A DNA stretch of 7,463 nt from DAIRUQ01 sp036803245 (GCA_036803245.1 DAIRUQ010000119.1:1-7463); one strand, 5' to 3'; shown: positions 1 through 6,129, counted from the first letter of the stretch. Made by a program: numbers and translations. Notes: generated from the letters alone by a model not told the origin.

Positions 1-22
1 AATACCACCACCGGTTGTGCAA

Positions 23-95
23 TGAGCCGTGCGCGACTCGAACGCGCGACAACCTGCTTAAAAGGCAGGGGCTCTACCCACTGAGCTAACGGCTC
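23..95 (-). tRNA. trnK: tRNA-Lys (anticodon UUU)
   Basis: The minus strand folds into a complete 73-nt cloverleaf. The 7-bp acceptor stem is GAGCCGT with ACGGCTC and the discriminator is A. The D stem is GCTC/GAGC. The anticodon stem CCTGC/GCAGG encloses the 7-nt loop CTTTTAA, whose anticodon TTT reads Lys codons AAA and AAG. The variable loop has 5 nt, and the T stem GCGCG/CGCGC holds the loop TTCGAGT. No CCA is encoded after the discriminator, so the end must be added by CCA-adding enzyme. A near-consensus promoter lies immediately upstream, so the gene appears to be transcribed alone with a very short leader. Confidence 0.97.
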
Positions 96-103
96 TCGAG
101 CGC

Positions 104-132
104 ATTATAGGTGCGCAGAGTGCTGTCGTCAA
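104..132 (-). promoter_or_regulatory. sigma70-type promoter of tRNA-Lys
   Basis: Read on the minus strand, a -35 hexamer TTGACG (127-132) is separated by 17 bp from a perfect -10 hexamer TATAAT (104-109). Transcription would start near 97-98, only a few bases before the mature tRNA 5' end at 95. The fit to consensus and the position make this a strong prediction. Confidence 0.85.
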
Positions 133-156
133 AAGTGAGAGCCCCTGGCACGCCCC

Positions 157-182
157 AGCAGGCGGACCACGGCGCGCCTGCT
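157..182 (-). terminator. Hairpin after the LysM lipoprotein gene, possible terminator
   Basis: AGCAGGCG (157-164) and CGCCTGCT (175-182) form a perfect 8-bp stem with a 10-nt loop. It lies about 20 bp past the lipoprotein stop codon and before the tRNA promoter, where a terminator would be expected. There is no T-run directly after the stem on the minus strand. A TTTT appears only about 20 nt later, so intrinsic termination is uncertain. The hairpin could instead act as an mRNA 3'-end stabiliser. Confidence 0.45.
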
Positions 183-203
183 TAGCAGACCATCGCTGCG
201 GTT

Positions 204-1043
204 CTACTGCGGGATGTACAGCACCTGACCGTCCTCAACCTGGCTCGCGTCGGTGAGCGCGTTCATCGAGAGGATGCTCTGCGCCGAGACGCCATAGTCA
301 TCAGCAATGCTGGCCAGTGTCTCGCCAGCGGCGACCGTATGGGCCACGACCGGGCCCTCGGTCCCGATGGGCACAGTGATGAGTGCGCCGGCTTGGAGCT
401 GCTGCGGGCTGCCGATGCTGGCATTGGCCTGGAGGATGGCAGCCGTGCTGGTGCGGTGGCGGAGCGCGATCAACGAGAGGGTTTCGCCGCTCCGCACGCG
501 GTACGTGATGGTGCCGATGGCCTCTACCGGCTCGGGCCCGGTGCCGGGGATGCGCAAGTTCTGACCCAGTTTGATGACATAAGAGCTCGGCAGATTGTTC
601 AAGGCGGCGATCTCACGCGAGGTGGTGCCAAATCTGGCCGCGATGCTCCCCAGTGTATCGCCCTGCTGCACCCTGTAGGTGAACGTCTCAGGCTCTGCCG
701 TCGGCGTGGGGGCCGCGGTTGGCACCTCGGTGGGTAGGGCGGTCGGTGACGGCACCTCGGTAGCCGTGGCTGGAGGCAGCGTCGGCTCGTTGGTGGGCTC
801 GGCGACGAGCGTGGGCTCAGCCTCCTCCGTTGCTTCGGTCTCCGAGGCCTCCGTAGGCGCCGCGGGCTCCTCAACTATGGGAGCGTCGGTGGGCGTCTCT
901 ACCACGATGGTCACGGCGGCGGCTTCTGCGTCTGGTATGGTGGGCACCAAGACCTGCCGCTCAGGCTTGGGTCTGGCACAAGCGCCTAGCAGCAAGGCCG
1001 TCGCAAGCGTCAGCAATACCCATCTCGCTGTGCGCACGCTCAT
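204..1043 (-). CDS. LysM-repeat lipoprotein
   Basis: The 279-residue protein opens with a lipoprotein signal peptide: basic residues, a hydrophobic stretch at about 8-21, and lipobox L-G-A-C with Cys22 as the likely lipidated residue. Residues about 35-120 are a Pro/Thr/Glu/Ala-rich disordered linker. Three LysM domains follow at about 121-166, 179-226 and 233-279, each with the Y/H-x-V-x-x-G-x-T-L start and an I/V-P-like end. LysM domains bind N-acetylglucosamine-containing glycans such as peptidoglycan. No catalytic domain is present, so a wall-binding or scaffold role is inferred. I chose ATG at 1043 because GGAGGAGG sits just upstream of it. An in-frame GTG at 1061 would add six residues but would put that ribosome site inside the gene. 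The gene has its own promoter candidate at 1110-1138. Confidence 0.9.
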   Translation of the reverse strand: MSVRTARWVLLTLATALLLGACARPKPERQVLVPTIPDAEAAAVTIVVETPTDAPIVEEPAAPTEASETEATEEAEPTLVAEPTNEPTLPPATATEVPSPTALPTEVPTAAPTPTAEPETFTYRVQQGDTLGSIAARFGTTSREIAALNNLPSSYVIKLGQNLRIPGTGPEPVEAIGTITYRVRSGETLSLIALRHRTSTAAILQANASIGSPQQLQAGALITVPIGTEGPVVAHTVAAGETLASIADDYGVSAQSILSMNALTDASQVEDGQVLYIPQ

Positions 1044-1109
1044 CGTCTCGGCCTCCTCCACAAGCGGTTTGTCTCAACGTGTTCGCTGAACCTCACACTC
1101 TAGGCTGAG

Positions 1110-1138
1110 ATCGTATCACGCCACCGTCAGGTGGTCAA
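1110..1138 (-). promoter_or_regulatory. Promoter candidate of the LysM lipoprotein gene
   Basis: On the minus strand, TTGACC (1133-1138) and TACGAT (1110-1115) are separated by exactly 17 bp. The -35 matches the sigma70 consensus at five of six positions and the -10 at four of six. The predicted start near 1103 gives a leader of about 60 nt. A small inverted repeat CCACC-GTCA-GGTGG (1121-1134) lies in the spacer and touches the -35, so it could be an operator, although five-base arms are weak evidence. Confidence 0.6.
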
Positions 1139-1165
1139 GGCCCACCGCCAAGCAGGCCAGGGCAT

Positions 1166-1194
1166 TTGCTTCCCGATGGCCGCCCGGGTATAGT
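1166..1194 (+). promoter_or_regulatory. Promoter candidate of the PHP-like gene
   Basis: TTGCTT (1166-1171) lies 17 bp before TATAGT (1189-1194). The -10 matches consensus at five of six positions, while the -35 keeps only the TTG. Transcription would start near 1201, which makes the in-frame GTG at 1201 an unlikely start codon and supports ATG at 1237. Confidence 0.5.
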
Positions 1195-1236
1195 GCGGCC
1201 GTGCATCGCCCTGCGCCCGAAGGAGAGGAGATATCG

Positions 1237-2589
1237 ATGGCCCCTGACAAGCGATCTCAACGTCTGCTCGATATGGATCCCGCCGCGCGAGAACAGGCGC
1301 TGAACGAGCTGTTGGCGGACGTCGAGCGCGGAGTGCTCACCTGGCCAGCGGAGCGTCCGGTGGTCAACATGCACTGTCATAGCATCTACTCGTACAACGG
1401 GTATGGGCACTCGCCCACATCGCTGGCATGGCTGGCCAAGACGCAAGGTTGGCACGCCTTGGGGGTGGTGGATTTTGACGTGCTTGACGCGCTCGAGGAG
1501 ACATACCGCGTCAGCGACCGTCTCGAGCTGCGCGTCTCGGCCGGACTCGAGACGCGGGTGTATGTCCCCGAGTTCGCGGACCGCGAGATCAACTCTCCCG
1601 GCGAGCCCGGCATCTTTTACTTTGTTGGGATGGGGTTCGCGTCGCAGCAACCCCCGGCGTCGGCAGCCCCGATCCTTCGAGGAATGCGCGAGGGCGCCGA
1701 GGAGCGCAACCGCGAGATGGCCGAACGCATCAATGCCTACTTGCATCCCGTGGCTCTTGACTATGATGCCGATGTCATGCCGCTGACGCCTTCAGGGAAC
1801 GCTACGGAACGGCACATGCTGGTGGCTTATGATGCCGCCGCGCGGCGGGTCTTTCCCGAGCGTGAGAGGCTGGTCGGCTTCTGGGCGGACAAGCTCGGCG
1901 TGGACCAGGCCAAGATGGACGCCAGCCTGGGCGAGGTACCGGGCGTCAACGACCTGATTCGCTCCAAGCTGATGAAGCAGGGCGGGGTGGGTTATGTGGC
2001 TCCTGGCCCCGACACTTTTCCGACTCTGGCGACGGTCGCAGACGCGATCCTGGCGTGCGGGGCGCTACCGCTGGCGGCATGGCTGGATGGATCATCGGCA
2101 GGTGAGCGCGCGCTGGATGAGCTCCTCGAGCTCAACATGGCCCACGGCGCTGCCGGCGCGGTGGTGATCCCGGAACGCAACTGGCGTTTTGCGGATCTCG
2201 AGGTCCGCCGCGCCAAGGTTCGCGAGCTGGACCGGCTGATGGCGACCGCACGGGCGATGCACTTGCCGGCGGTGGTCGGCACAGAGATGAACAAGGCTGG
2301 GCAACCAGTTCTGGACGGTTTCGATGCGGCCCCTCTGGCACCCTATCGTCGCGAGTTTGTCTGGGGCGCCGACTGGTGCTGTGGCCACACGTTGCTGGCG
2401 CGACACTGCGGCCTTGGGTACCAGAGTGCTTGGGCTCGGGAGCAGCTGCCGGAGCGACAGGCGCGAAACGCCTTTTATGCCGAGATCGGGGCACGCGTGA
2501 CGCCGGGCCTAGAGACCACCCAACGGCTGGCTGGGATCGACGCAGGTTGGGAGCCAGGTCGGTTGCTTGAAGAGGTCAGAGGCTGGTGA
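1237..2589 (+). CDS. PHP-like metal-dependent hydrolase family protein
   Basis: The 450-residue protein has a PHP-like N-terminal region. HCHS (His46, His48) leads a strand-loop resembling the first PHP motif, followed by YNGYGHSP, then VVDFDVLD (79-84), where canonical PHP proteins usually have a His in the D-H pair, and GLETRVY with Glu105. Later conserved-looking patches are PERNWR (312-317), GTEMNK (348-353) and GADWCCGH (377-384), which may supply further ligands. PHP enzymes are TIM-barrel-like phosphoesterases or related hydrolases using two or three metal ions. The substrate here is unknown, and a sugar-acid isomerase-like fold is an alternative. ATG 1237 is chosen because AGGAGAGGAG (1221-1230) precedes it; a GTG at 1201 is in frame. 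No signal peptide is seen, so it is probably cytoplasmic. It appears to be a single-gene transcript. Confidence 0.75.
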   Translation: MAPDKRSQRLLDMDPAAREQALNELLADVERGVLTWPAERPVVNMHCHSIYSYNGYGHSPTSLAWLAKTQGWHALGVVDFDVLDALEETYRVSDRLELRVSAGLETRVYVPEFADREINSPGEPGIFYFVGMGFASQQPPASAAPILRGMREGAEERNREMAERINAYLHPVALDYDADVMPLTPSGNATERHMLVAYDAAARRVFPERERLVGFWADKLGVDQAKMDASLGEVPGVNDLIRSKLMKQGGVGYVAPGPDTFPTLATVADAILACGALPLAAWLDGSSAGERALDELLELNMAHGAAGAVVIPERNWRFADLEVRRAKVRELDRLMATARAMHLPAVVGTEMNKAGQPVLDGFDAAPLAPYRREFVWGADWCCGHTLLARHCGLGYQSAWAREQLPERQARNAFYAEIGARVTPGLETTQRLAGIDAGWEPGRLLEEVRGW

Positions 2590-2607
2590 GCTGACAAGGG
2601 GAACCGT

Positions 2608-2636
2608 CAAAGGGCGCCCACGCGGGCGCCCGTTTG
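2608..2636. terminator. Bidirectional terminator between convergent genes
   Basis: GGGCGCCC (2612-2619) and GGGCGCCC (2624-2631) form a perfect 8-bp stem around the loop ACGC. CAAA before it and TTTG after it extend the stem by four pairs across one bulged G. The hairpin lies 22 bp past the PHP-like stop and just before the stop of the convergent gene. It therefore sits correctly to end both transcripts. T-tracts are short on both sides (GTTTGGGT and CTTTGACG). Confidence 0.75.
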
Positions 2637-2644
2637 GGTCCGCG

Positions 2645-3364
2645 CTACTGCTGCCTGAGGTTCACGTGTTCGAAACAGCCGCCCTGTGCTTTGAACTCGA
2701 GGTCCTCATGGCCGATCAGCTCCACCTCTTCGCCATCCACGACCATAGAGACGATCTTGACCTTGAGACCCTTTTCGAGAAAGAACTCGTACCAGCCAGC
2801 TTCGTTGCTGCGTGCCGGCGTTTCATAGGGCCAGCCGTTCAGCGTGATCCAAACATAGGCGTTGGGCAAGACGTTCCCGTCTTGATCAAAAACCTGGCCC
2901 TTGACGGAGCCGATGTCAGATCCATGTGGCTCACACCCCAGATATTCGACGGCAAAGCGTCCGGCCAAGGGGCTGGGCTCTTCCGTGGGTGTGACGGTGG
3001 TGGTCTCAGCCGGCGTAGGGGACACCGCGGGAGTGATCGTCGGGGCCAGCGTGACGGCGGCGGTGATAGCAGGCGTGCGCGTAGCTGCCTCATTCCGGGG
3101 TGTCGCCGTGACAGCCAGGATGGTCGGCAGTGGTGTCTCCGTGGCGACGCTCTCGAGGGTTGCTGCAGGAGCGGTGGCGGTGGCTGTGGGGTCAGGCGGA
3201 GTGCCCGCGAGCAGCTCATCAAAGGCGCCCATGCGGTACAGAACGAAAACGCCGACGCAAGCTGCCACGAGCATGACCGTGAGCGCGACCACGGCCACGA
3301 TCAGCAGCGGTCGCTGACTTGGTGCTTGATACTCGGCAAACTCTTCACCTTCAGGGATCGGCAT
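2645..3364 (-). CDS. Membrane-anchored protein with carboxypeptidase-regulatory-like domain
   Basis: This 239-residue protein has a short acidic N-terminus, one strong transmembrane segment (about 20-43) and a Thr/Pro/Ala-rich linker (about 55-132). A C-terminal globular domain spans about 137-239. The stretch GSVKGQVFDQDGNVLPNAYV (152-171), followed by NEAGWYEFFLEKG, is typical of carboxypeptidase-regulatory-like (Ig-like, CNA-B/SdrD-like) beta sandwiches. Cys144 and Cys230 flank the domain and could form a disulfide, which fits an exposed location. The topology is inferred to be N-in, with the domain outside. No enzyme motif is present. ATG 3364 is preceded by AAGGAGG (3370-3376) at good spacing. 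The domain may bind a ligand or act as a structural module, and its partner cannot be read from context. Confidence 0.85.
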   Translation of the reverse strand: MPIPEGEEFAEYQAPSQRPLLIVAVVALTVMLVAACVGVFVLYRMGAFDELLAGTPPDPTATATAPAATLESVATETPLPTILAVTATPRNEAATRTPAITAAVTLAPTITPAVSPTPAETTTVTPTEEPSPLAGRFAVEYLGCEPHGSDIGSVKGQVFDQDGNVLPNAYVWITLNGWPYETPARSNEAGWYEFFLEKGLKVKIVSMVVDGEEVELIGHEDLEFKAQGGCFEHVNLRQQ

Positions 3365-3481
3365 GGTAGCCTCCTTGTCACCTTGTGCGCTGGGCAGCTT
3401 TCAGTGCCCCTGTCAGCGATGCGCTACTTGGTGGGCATTCCTGCGTAGTATAGGTAAGCAGATACCAATGAGGGGATGAAC

Positions 3482-4021
3482 ATGTCCGATCTCATCGATC
3501 TCTTTCGCACCAAGGCCGAAGATCTGTTGGCTGGGATCAACCGTGCTGGCGGGCTCAAGGCCACCGTGGAGGCTCTCCGCAAGCAGATGGAGATCTCCGA
3601 TCGACGCCGAGCCGTCTCCCGCGCCAAGGCGGACATCAAGCGCACGCACGAGCAAATCACCGATCTCGTGACCGCCGTTGGCCTCCAGGCCGTGGCCTTG
3701 CATGAGGCCGGCAGACTCCAGGTTGTTGAGCTGGACCCACTCTGCTCGCAGATCGTCGAGCTGCGTAACGTCGTGCGTGACCTCGAGAATGACCTCGCGC
3801 GACTTGAGGCCGAGGCCGATGCGGCGGCCGCCCGCCACGCTGGCGAACACTGCCCCGCGTGCGGTAAGACGGTCCAACCTGGCTTGCGCTTCTGCCCGCA
3901 TTGCGGCACGACCCTTGCCCCTACTTTGGCGGCCTGCCCCCACTGTCACAGCCCCATTCGGGCGGAGGCCAAGTTCTGTTCTCGCTGCGGCAGGCCTGTC
4001 GATCACTCGGGCTCAGCCTAG
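3482..4021 (+). CDS. Coiled-coil protein with two C-terminal zinc ribbons
   Basis: The 179-residue protein is mostly helical with heptad-like stretches (about 28-65 and 85-118), suggesting a coiled coil or dimer. Two zinc ribbons follow. The first uses Cys124, Cys127, Cys138 and Cys141 (CPAC…CPHC). The second uses Cys152, Cys155, Cys166 and Cys169 (CPHC…CSRC). This is the double-zinc-ribbon layout common in small bacterial proteins of unknown role, where the ribbons bind zinc and contact protein or nucleic acid. No signal peptide or membrane segment is visible. GAGGGG lies 6 nt before ATG 3482 but directly abuts the in-frame ATG 3476, so 3482 is preferred. The 3' end overlaps the convergent Nudix gene by 9 bp. 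No convincing promoter was found in the 117-bp divergent gap upstream. Confidence 0.85.
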   Translation: MSDLIDLFRTKAEDLLAGINRAGGLKATVEALRKQMEISDRRRAVSRAKADIKRTHEQITDLVTAVGLQAVALHEAGRLQVVELDPLCSQIVELRNVVRDLENDLARLEAEADAAAARHAGEHCPACGKTVQPGLRFCPHCGTTLAPTLAACPHCHSPIRAEAKFCSRCGRPVDHSGSA

Positions 4022-4486
4022 CGGCGGCTGGCGGTAGATCGTCTCGAGGTCCGCCGCAATAGCGCCGCTCCTCAGGCTGGCGAGCATGTTCTCGGTGACG
4101 ACGAACAGCGGACTGGGCAACCGATCCAGCGGGTACCAGTCCCAGCCCTCGCACCGATCGGGCTCGAGGTTGCGTGGTTCGCCGTGGGGGGCCTCGCAGA
4201 CCACATCCACGTCCACAAAGTGACGATCGTCGCCCCACAGATAGCTGCCGACCGAGAGCAGCCGAATCGCTTCGATCTCCAGCCCGCATTCTTCGCGAAC
4301 CTCGCGGCGCGCCGTGTCAGCCAGGCTCTCGCCCCATTCGATGTGGCCGCCAGGCGCAGCATAGTAACCAGCGCCATGCGCACCCTTGCGTCGGCCCAAG
4401 AGCACCAAGTTGCCTCGCGTCACCAGCACTCCCATCCCCACTAGAGGACGGCGTTCAGTGCCTTGGGCGTTCCGCTCCACGCGCAT
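4013..4486 (-). CDS. Nudix hydrolase, NUDT15/NUDX1-like nucleotide pyrophosphatase
   Basis: The 157-residue protein has a complete Nudix box: Gly47, Glu53, then Arg61-Glu62-Val63 and Glu65-Glu66 before Gly68-Leu69, matching G-x5-E-x7-R-E-U-x-E-E-x-G-U. The family hydrolyses nucleoside diphosphates linked to another moiety, with Mg2+ held by the glutamates. The preceding strand VGMGVLVTRGNLVLLGRRKG, the HGAGYYAAPGGH segment and the C-terminal CEGWDWYPLDRLPSPLF recall NUDT15/NUDX1-type MutT enzymes, which clean oxidised or non-canonical (d)NTPs. That substrate is inferred, not shown. ATG 4486 has AGGAG five bases upstream and a promoter candidate 40 bp away. The longer in-frame reading back to 4594 has a non-Nudix, low-complexity extension that starts upstream of that promoter. 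The divergent neighbour is a kinase of the thymidylate kinase fold, which fits nucleotide metabolism. Confidence 0.9.
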   Translation of the reverse strand: MRVERNAQGTERRPLVGMGVLVTRGNLVLLGRRKGAHGAGYYAAPGGHIEWGESLADTARREVREECGLEIEAIRLLSVGSYLWGDDRHFVDVDVVCEAPHGEPRNLEPDRCEGWDWYPLDRLPSPLFVVTENMLASLRSGAIAADLETIYRQPPLG

Positions 4487-4526
4487 TTTTCTCCTACGAT
4501 GTGGGCCGCTCTTTCCTTCCTGCTCT

Positions 4527-4554
4527 ATTCTAGCGTCTCTGGCGGGGCTGGCAA
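4527..4554 (-). promoter_or_regulatory. Promoter candidate of the Nudix gene
   Basis: On the minus strand, TTGCCA (4549-4554) is separated by 16 bp from TAGAAT (4527-4532). Each hexamer matches consensus at five of six positions. The expected start near 4520 gives a leader of about 34 nt to ATG 4486 and excludes a longer N-terminus. Confidence 0.65.
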
Positions 4555-4585
4555 CTGCTGAGACCGCTACGGCGACTGCTTCTCG

Positions 4586-4614
4586 TTGACGCACGGCCTA
4601 TGACTTGATACTAT
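4586..4614 (+). promoter_or_regulatory. Promoter candidate of the kinase cluster
   Basis: TTGACG (4586-4591) lies 17 bp before TACTAT (4609-4614). The -35 is identical to that of the tRNA promoter in this window, and the -10 matches consensus at four of six positions. Transcription would start near 4621, leaving a leader of about 48 nt before ATG 4669. The -35 elements of this promoter and the divergent Nudix promoter are about 31 bp apart, so a shared regulator could bind between them, although no clear operator repeat is seen. Confidence 0.6.
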
Positions 4615-4668
4615 CGGATGTGCGGCGCTGGGTGTTTCGATCTATTGGACGATAAAGGATGGTAAAGC

Positions 4669-5424
4669 ATGGCGAGACTGCCCAACGGCCAACCTCTGCC
4701 TGGCAAGCTGTTCGTGGTGGAGGGGATCGACGGCTCGGGAAAGAGCACGCAGCTTGATCTGCTCCGCAAATGGCTATCGGCATCGGGCTATTGCATCGGA
4801 TTCTCCGAGTGGAATTCGTCTCCTATCGTTCGGGCCACCACCAAGCGCGGCAAGAAAAAGCAGCTGCTGACGCCCGTGACCTTTTGCTTGGTCCATGCCG
4901 TGGACTTTGCCGATCGCTTCGAGCAGCAGATCCTACCCGCCCTCAAGGCGGGGGCCATCGTGTTGGCGGACCGCTACATTTACACCGCGTTCGCGCGAGA
5001 TGCGGCGCGCGGCGTCGACTCGGAATACGTCCGCCAGGTGTACTCGTTTGCGGCTATTCCTACCGTGGCGCTCTACTTTCGCGTTGGGCTGGACGAGTCG
5101 CTGCGGCGTATCATCACGGGTAGGCCCAAGCTCAAGTGGTATGAGGCTGGCATGGACCTCGGGCTGAGCGAGGATCCGCTCGAGAGCTACCGCCTGTTCC
5201 AGGGGCGCATCCTGCGCGAGTACGACCGTCTGGTGGACGAGTGCGATCTGCACGTGATCGACGCCATGCAGCCTATCGTGGATCAGCAACGGGTGGTACG
5301 CGAAACTATCCTGCCCCATCTGGAGGGCGCGCTGCGCGCCGAGGCGAATCCGTGGAGGCGCACCGTGTCGTCAGAGGGTCTATCGGGGCGTTACTTGGAT
5401 ATGACCTCCAGGGCGGGAGTGTAG
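4669..5424 (+). CDS. Thymidylate-kinase-like P-loop kinase A
   Basis: The 251-residue protein has the thymidylate kinase (TMK) fold signature. Walker A, GIDGSGKST (19-27), has the catalytic Lys25. VDFADRFEQQILPAL (78-92) leads to the strand ending in DRY (101-103), which in TMKs contacts the nucleotide monophosphate. A basic segment, RRIITGRPKLK (146-156), takes the lid position. TMKs phosphorylate dTMP to dTDP. The usual EPGG(T) monophosphate motif after Walker A is absent, and SEWNSSPIVR (46-55) stands there instead, so the acceptor may not be dTMP. The protein is about 40 residues longer than a typical TMK, with a short N-terminal and a longer C-terminal tail. No other start is plausible; the ribosome site (AAAGGA, 4654-4659) is rather distant. 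It is followed after 3 bp by a paralogue, so the two are surely co-transcribed. Confidence 0.85.
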   Translation: MARLPNGQPLPGKLFVVEGIDGSGKSTQLDLLRKWLSASGYCIGFSEWNSSPIVRATTKRGKKKQLLTPVTFCLVHAVDFADRFEQQILPALKAGAIVLADRYIYTAFARDAARGVDSEYVRQVYSFAAIPTVALYFRVGLDESLRRIITGRPKLKWYEAGMDLGLSEDPLESYRLFQGRILREYDRLVDECDLHVIDAMQPIVDQQRVVRETILPHLEGALRAEANPWRRTVSSEGLSGRYLDMTSRAGV

Positions 5425-5427
5425 GCC

Positions 5428-6129
5428 ATGACAGAGATCCAGTTCTATGGCAAAGGGTTGCCCGATATTGAGCGGGATTACCTACCAGGCCGACTGATCG
5501 TCTTGGAGGGGCCTGATGGGGTGGGGCGGTCGACCCAGATGGCTCTGTTGAGAGAATGGCTGGAGGCCGAGGGCTATGCCGTGGCGTCGAGCAGCCTGCG
5601 CCGCTCCGAGCTAGCCAGCATCGGCATTGCCCAAGCCAAAGAGGGACACACCATGGGCGCCCTCACCATGGCCCTGTTCTATGCCGCCGACTTTGCTGAT
5701 CGGATGCAACGTGAGATCATCCCAGCCTTGAGGGCTGGTTTTGTGGTGCTCACCGATCGGTACATGTACTCGCTCTTTGCCCGCTGCATCGTTCGTGGCG
5801 TCGATCCTGATTGGATCCGCTCGTTGATGGGGTTCGCCTTGGTCCCCGATGCCGTGCTCTATCTGCGTACCACGATCAGTGTGCTCTTGCCGCGTGTGCT
5901 CAATTCGCGGGGGTTCGATCACTGGGAGTCCGGCATGGATTTTTTGGGTTACTCGGACTATTACGAGAGCTATATCGAGTACCAGACCCGCATGCTCAGG
6001 GTGTTCGACGAGCTGGGGCAAGAGTACGGCTTCCAGGACGTCGATGCCACCAAGGATGTGCACGCGGTGTTCCTCCAGCTGCGCGATGGCGTGCAAGAGG
6101 TGGTCCGCCAGCTAAAGCCTCCGCAGTAG
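5428..6129 (+). CDS. Thymidylate-kinase-like protein B with altered P-loop
   Basis: This 233-residue protein is a paralogue of the gene before it. Shared segments include ADFADRMQREIIPALRAG (87-104), DRYMYSLFAR (110-119), RGVDPDWIR (123-131) and ESGMDFLG (167-174), which matches EAGMDLGL in kinase A. The P-loop reads GPDGVGRST (28-36), so the invariant Walker A lysine is Arg34 (codon CGG, 5527-5529). The rest of the loop, including Ser35 and Thr36, is kept, and there is no frameshift or stop, so this is not a decaying gene. The TMK motif EPGG is also missing, replaced by SSSLRRSELA (54-63). Arg may support weak or altered ATP use, or B may be a non-catalytic partner of A. GGGAG (5415-5419) is the ribosome site, inside the end of kinase A. 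The small gap suggests coupled translation and a fixed ratio. Confidence 0.83.
   Translation: MTEIQFYGKGLPDIERDYLPGRLIVLEGPDGVGRSTQMALLREWLEAEGYAVASSSLRRSELASIGIAQAKEGHTMGALTMALFYAADFADRMQREIIPALRAGFVVLTDRYMYSLFARCIVRGVDPDWIRSLMGFALVPDAVLYLRTTISVLLPRVLNSRGFDHWESGMDFLGYSDYYESYIEYQTRMLRVFDELGQEYGFQDVDATKDVHAVFLQLRDGVQEVVRQLKPPQ

Noticed and set aside
679..1089. Plus-strand frame rich in Val, Gly, Ser and Ala
   Set aside because: It mirrors the repetitive Pro/Thr/Glu linker of the lipoprotein on the other strand and has no ribosome site or domain.
1135..1746. Minus-strand frame of 203 codons antisense to the PHP-like gene
   Set aside because: The PHP-like frame has motifs, a ribosome site and a promoter; the antisense frame has none and is typical of high-GC shadow frames.
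2567..3448. Plus-strand open frame of 293 codons across the beta-sandwich gene
   Set aside because: It is antisense to a gene with a clear transmembrane segment, domain and ribosome site. Its own translation is low-complexity Arg/Gly/Cys-rich and runs through the terminator hairpin.
3447..3466. TATACT/TATAGG-like boxes and the GGTA…TACC repeat in the gap before the zinc-ribbon gene
   Set aside because: No -35 hexamer lies at proper spacing on either strand and the repeat arms have only four bases.
3413..4006. Minus-strand frame of 197 codons antisense to the zinc-ribbon gene
   Set aside because: The zinc-ribbon frame has eight correctly spaced cysteines; the antisense frame has no recognisable domain and would cross the gene's own start region.
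4487..4594. N-terminal extension of the Nudix gene to 4594
   Set aside because: The extension starts upstream of the promoter at 4527-4554, is low-complexity, and the ATG at 4486 has a well-placed AGGAG.
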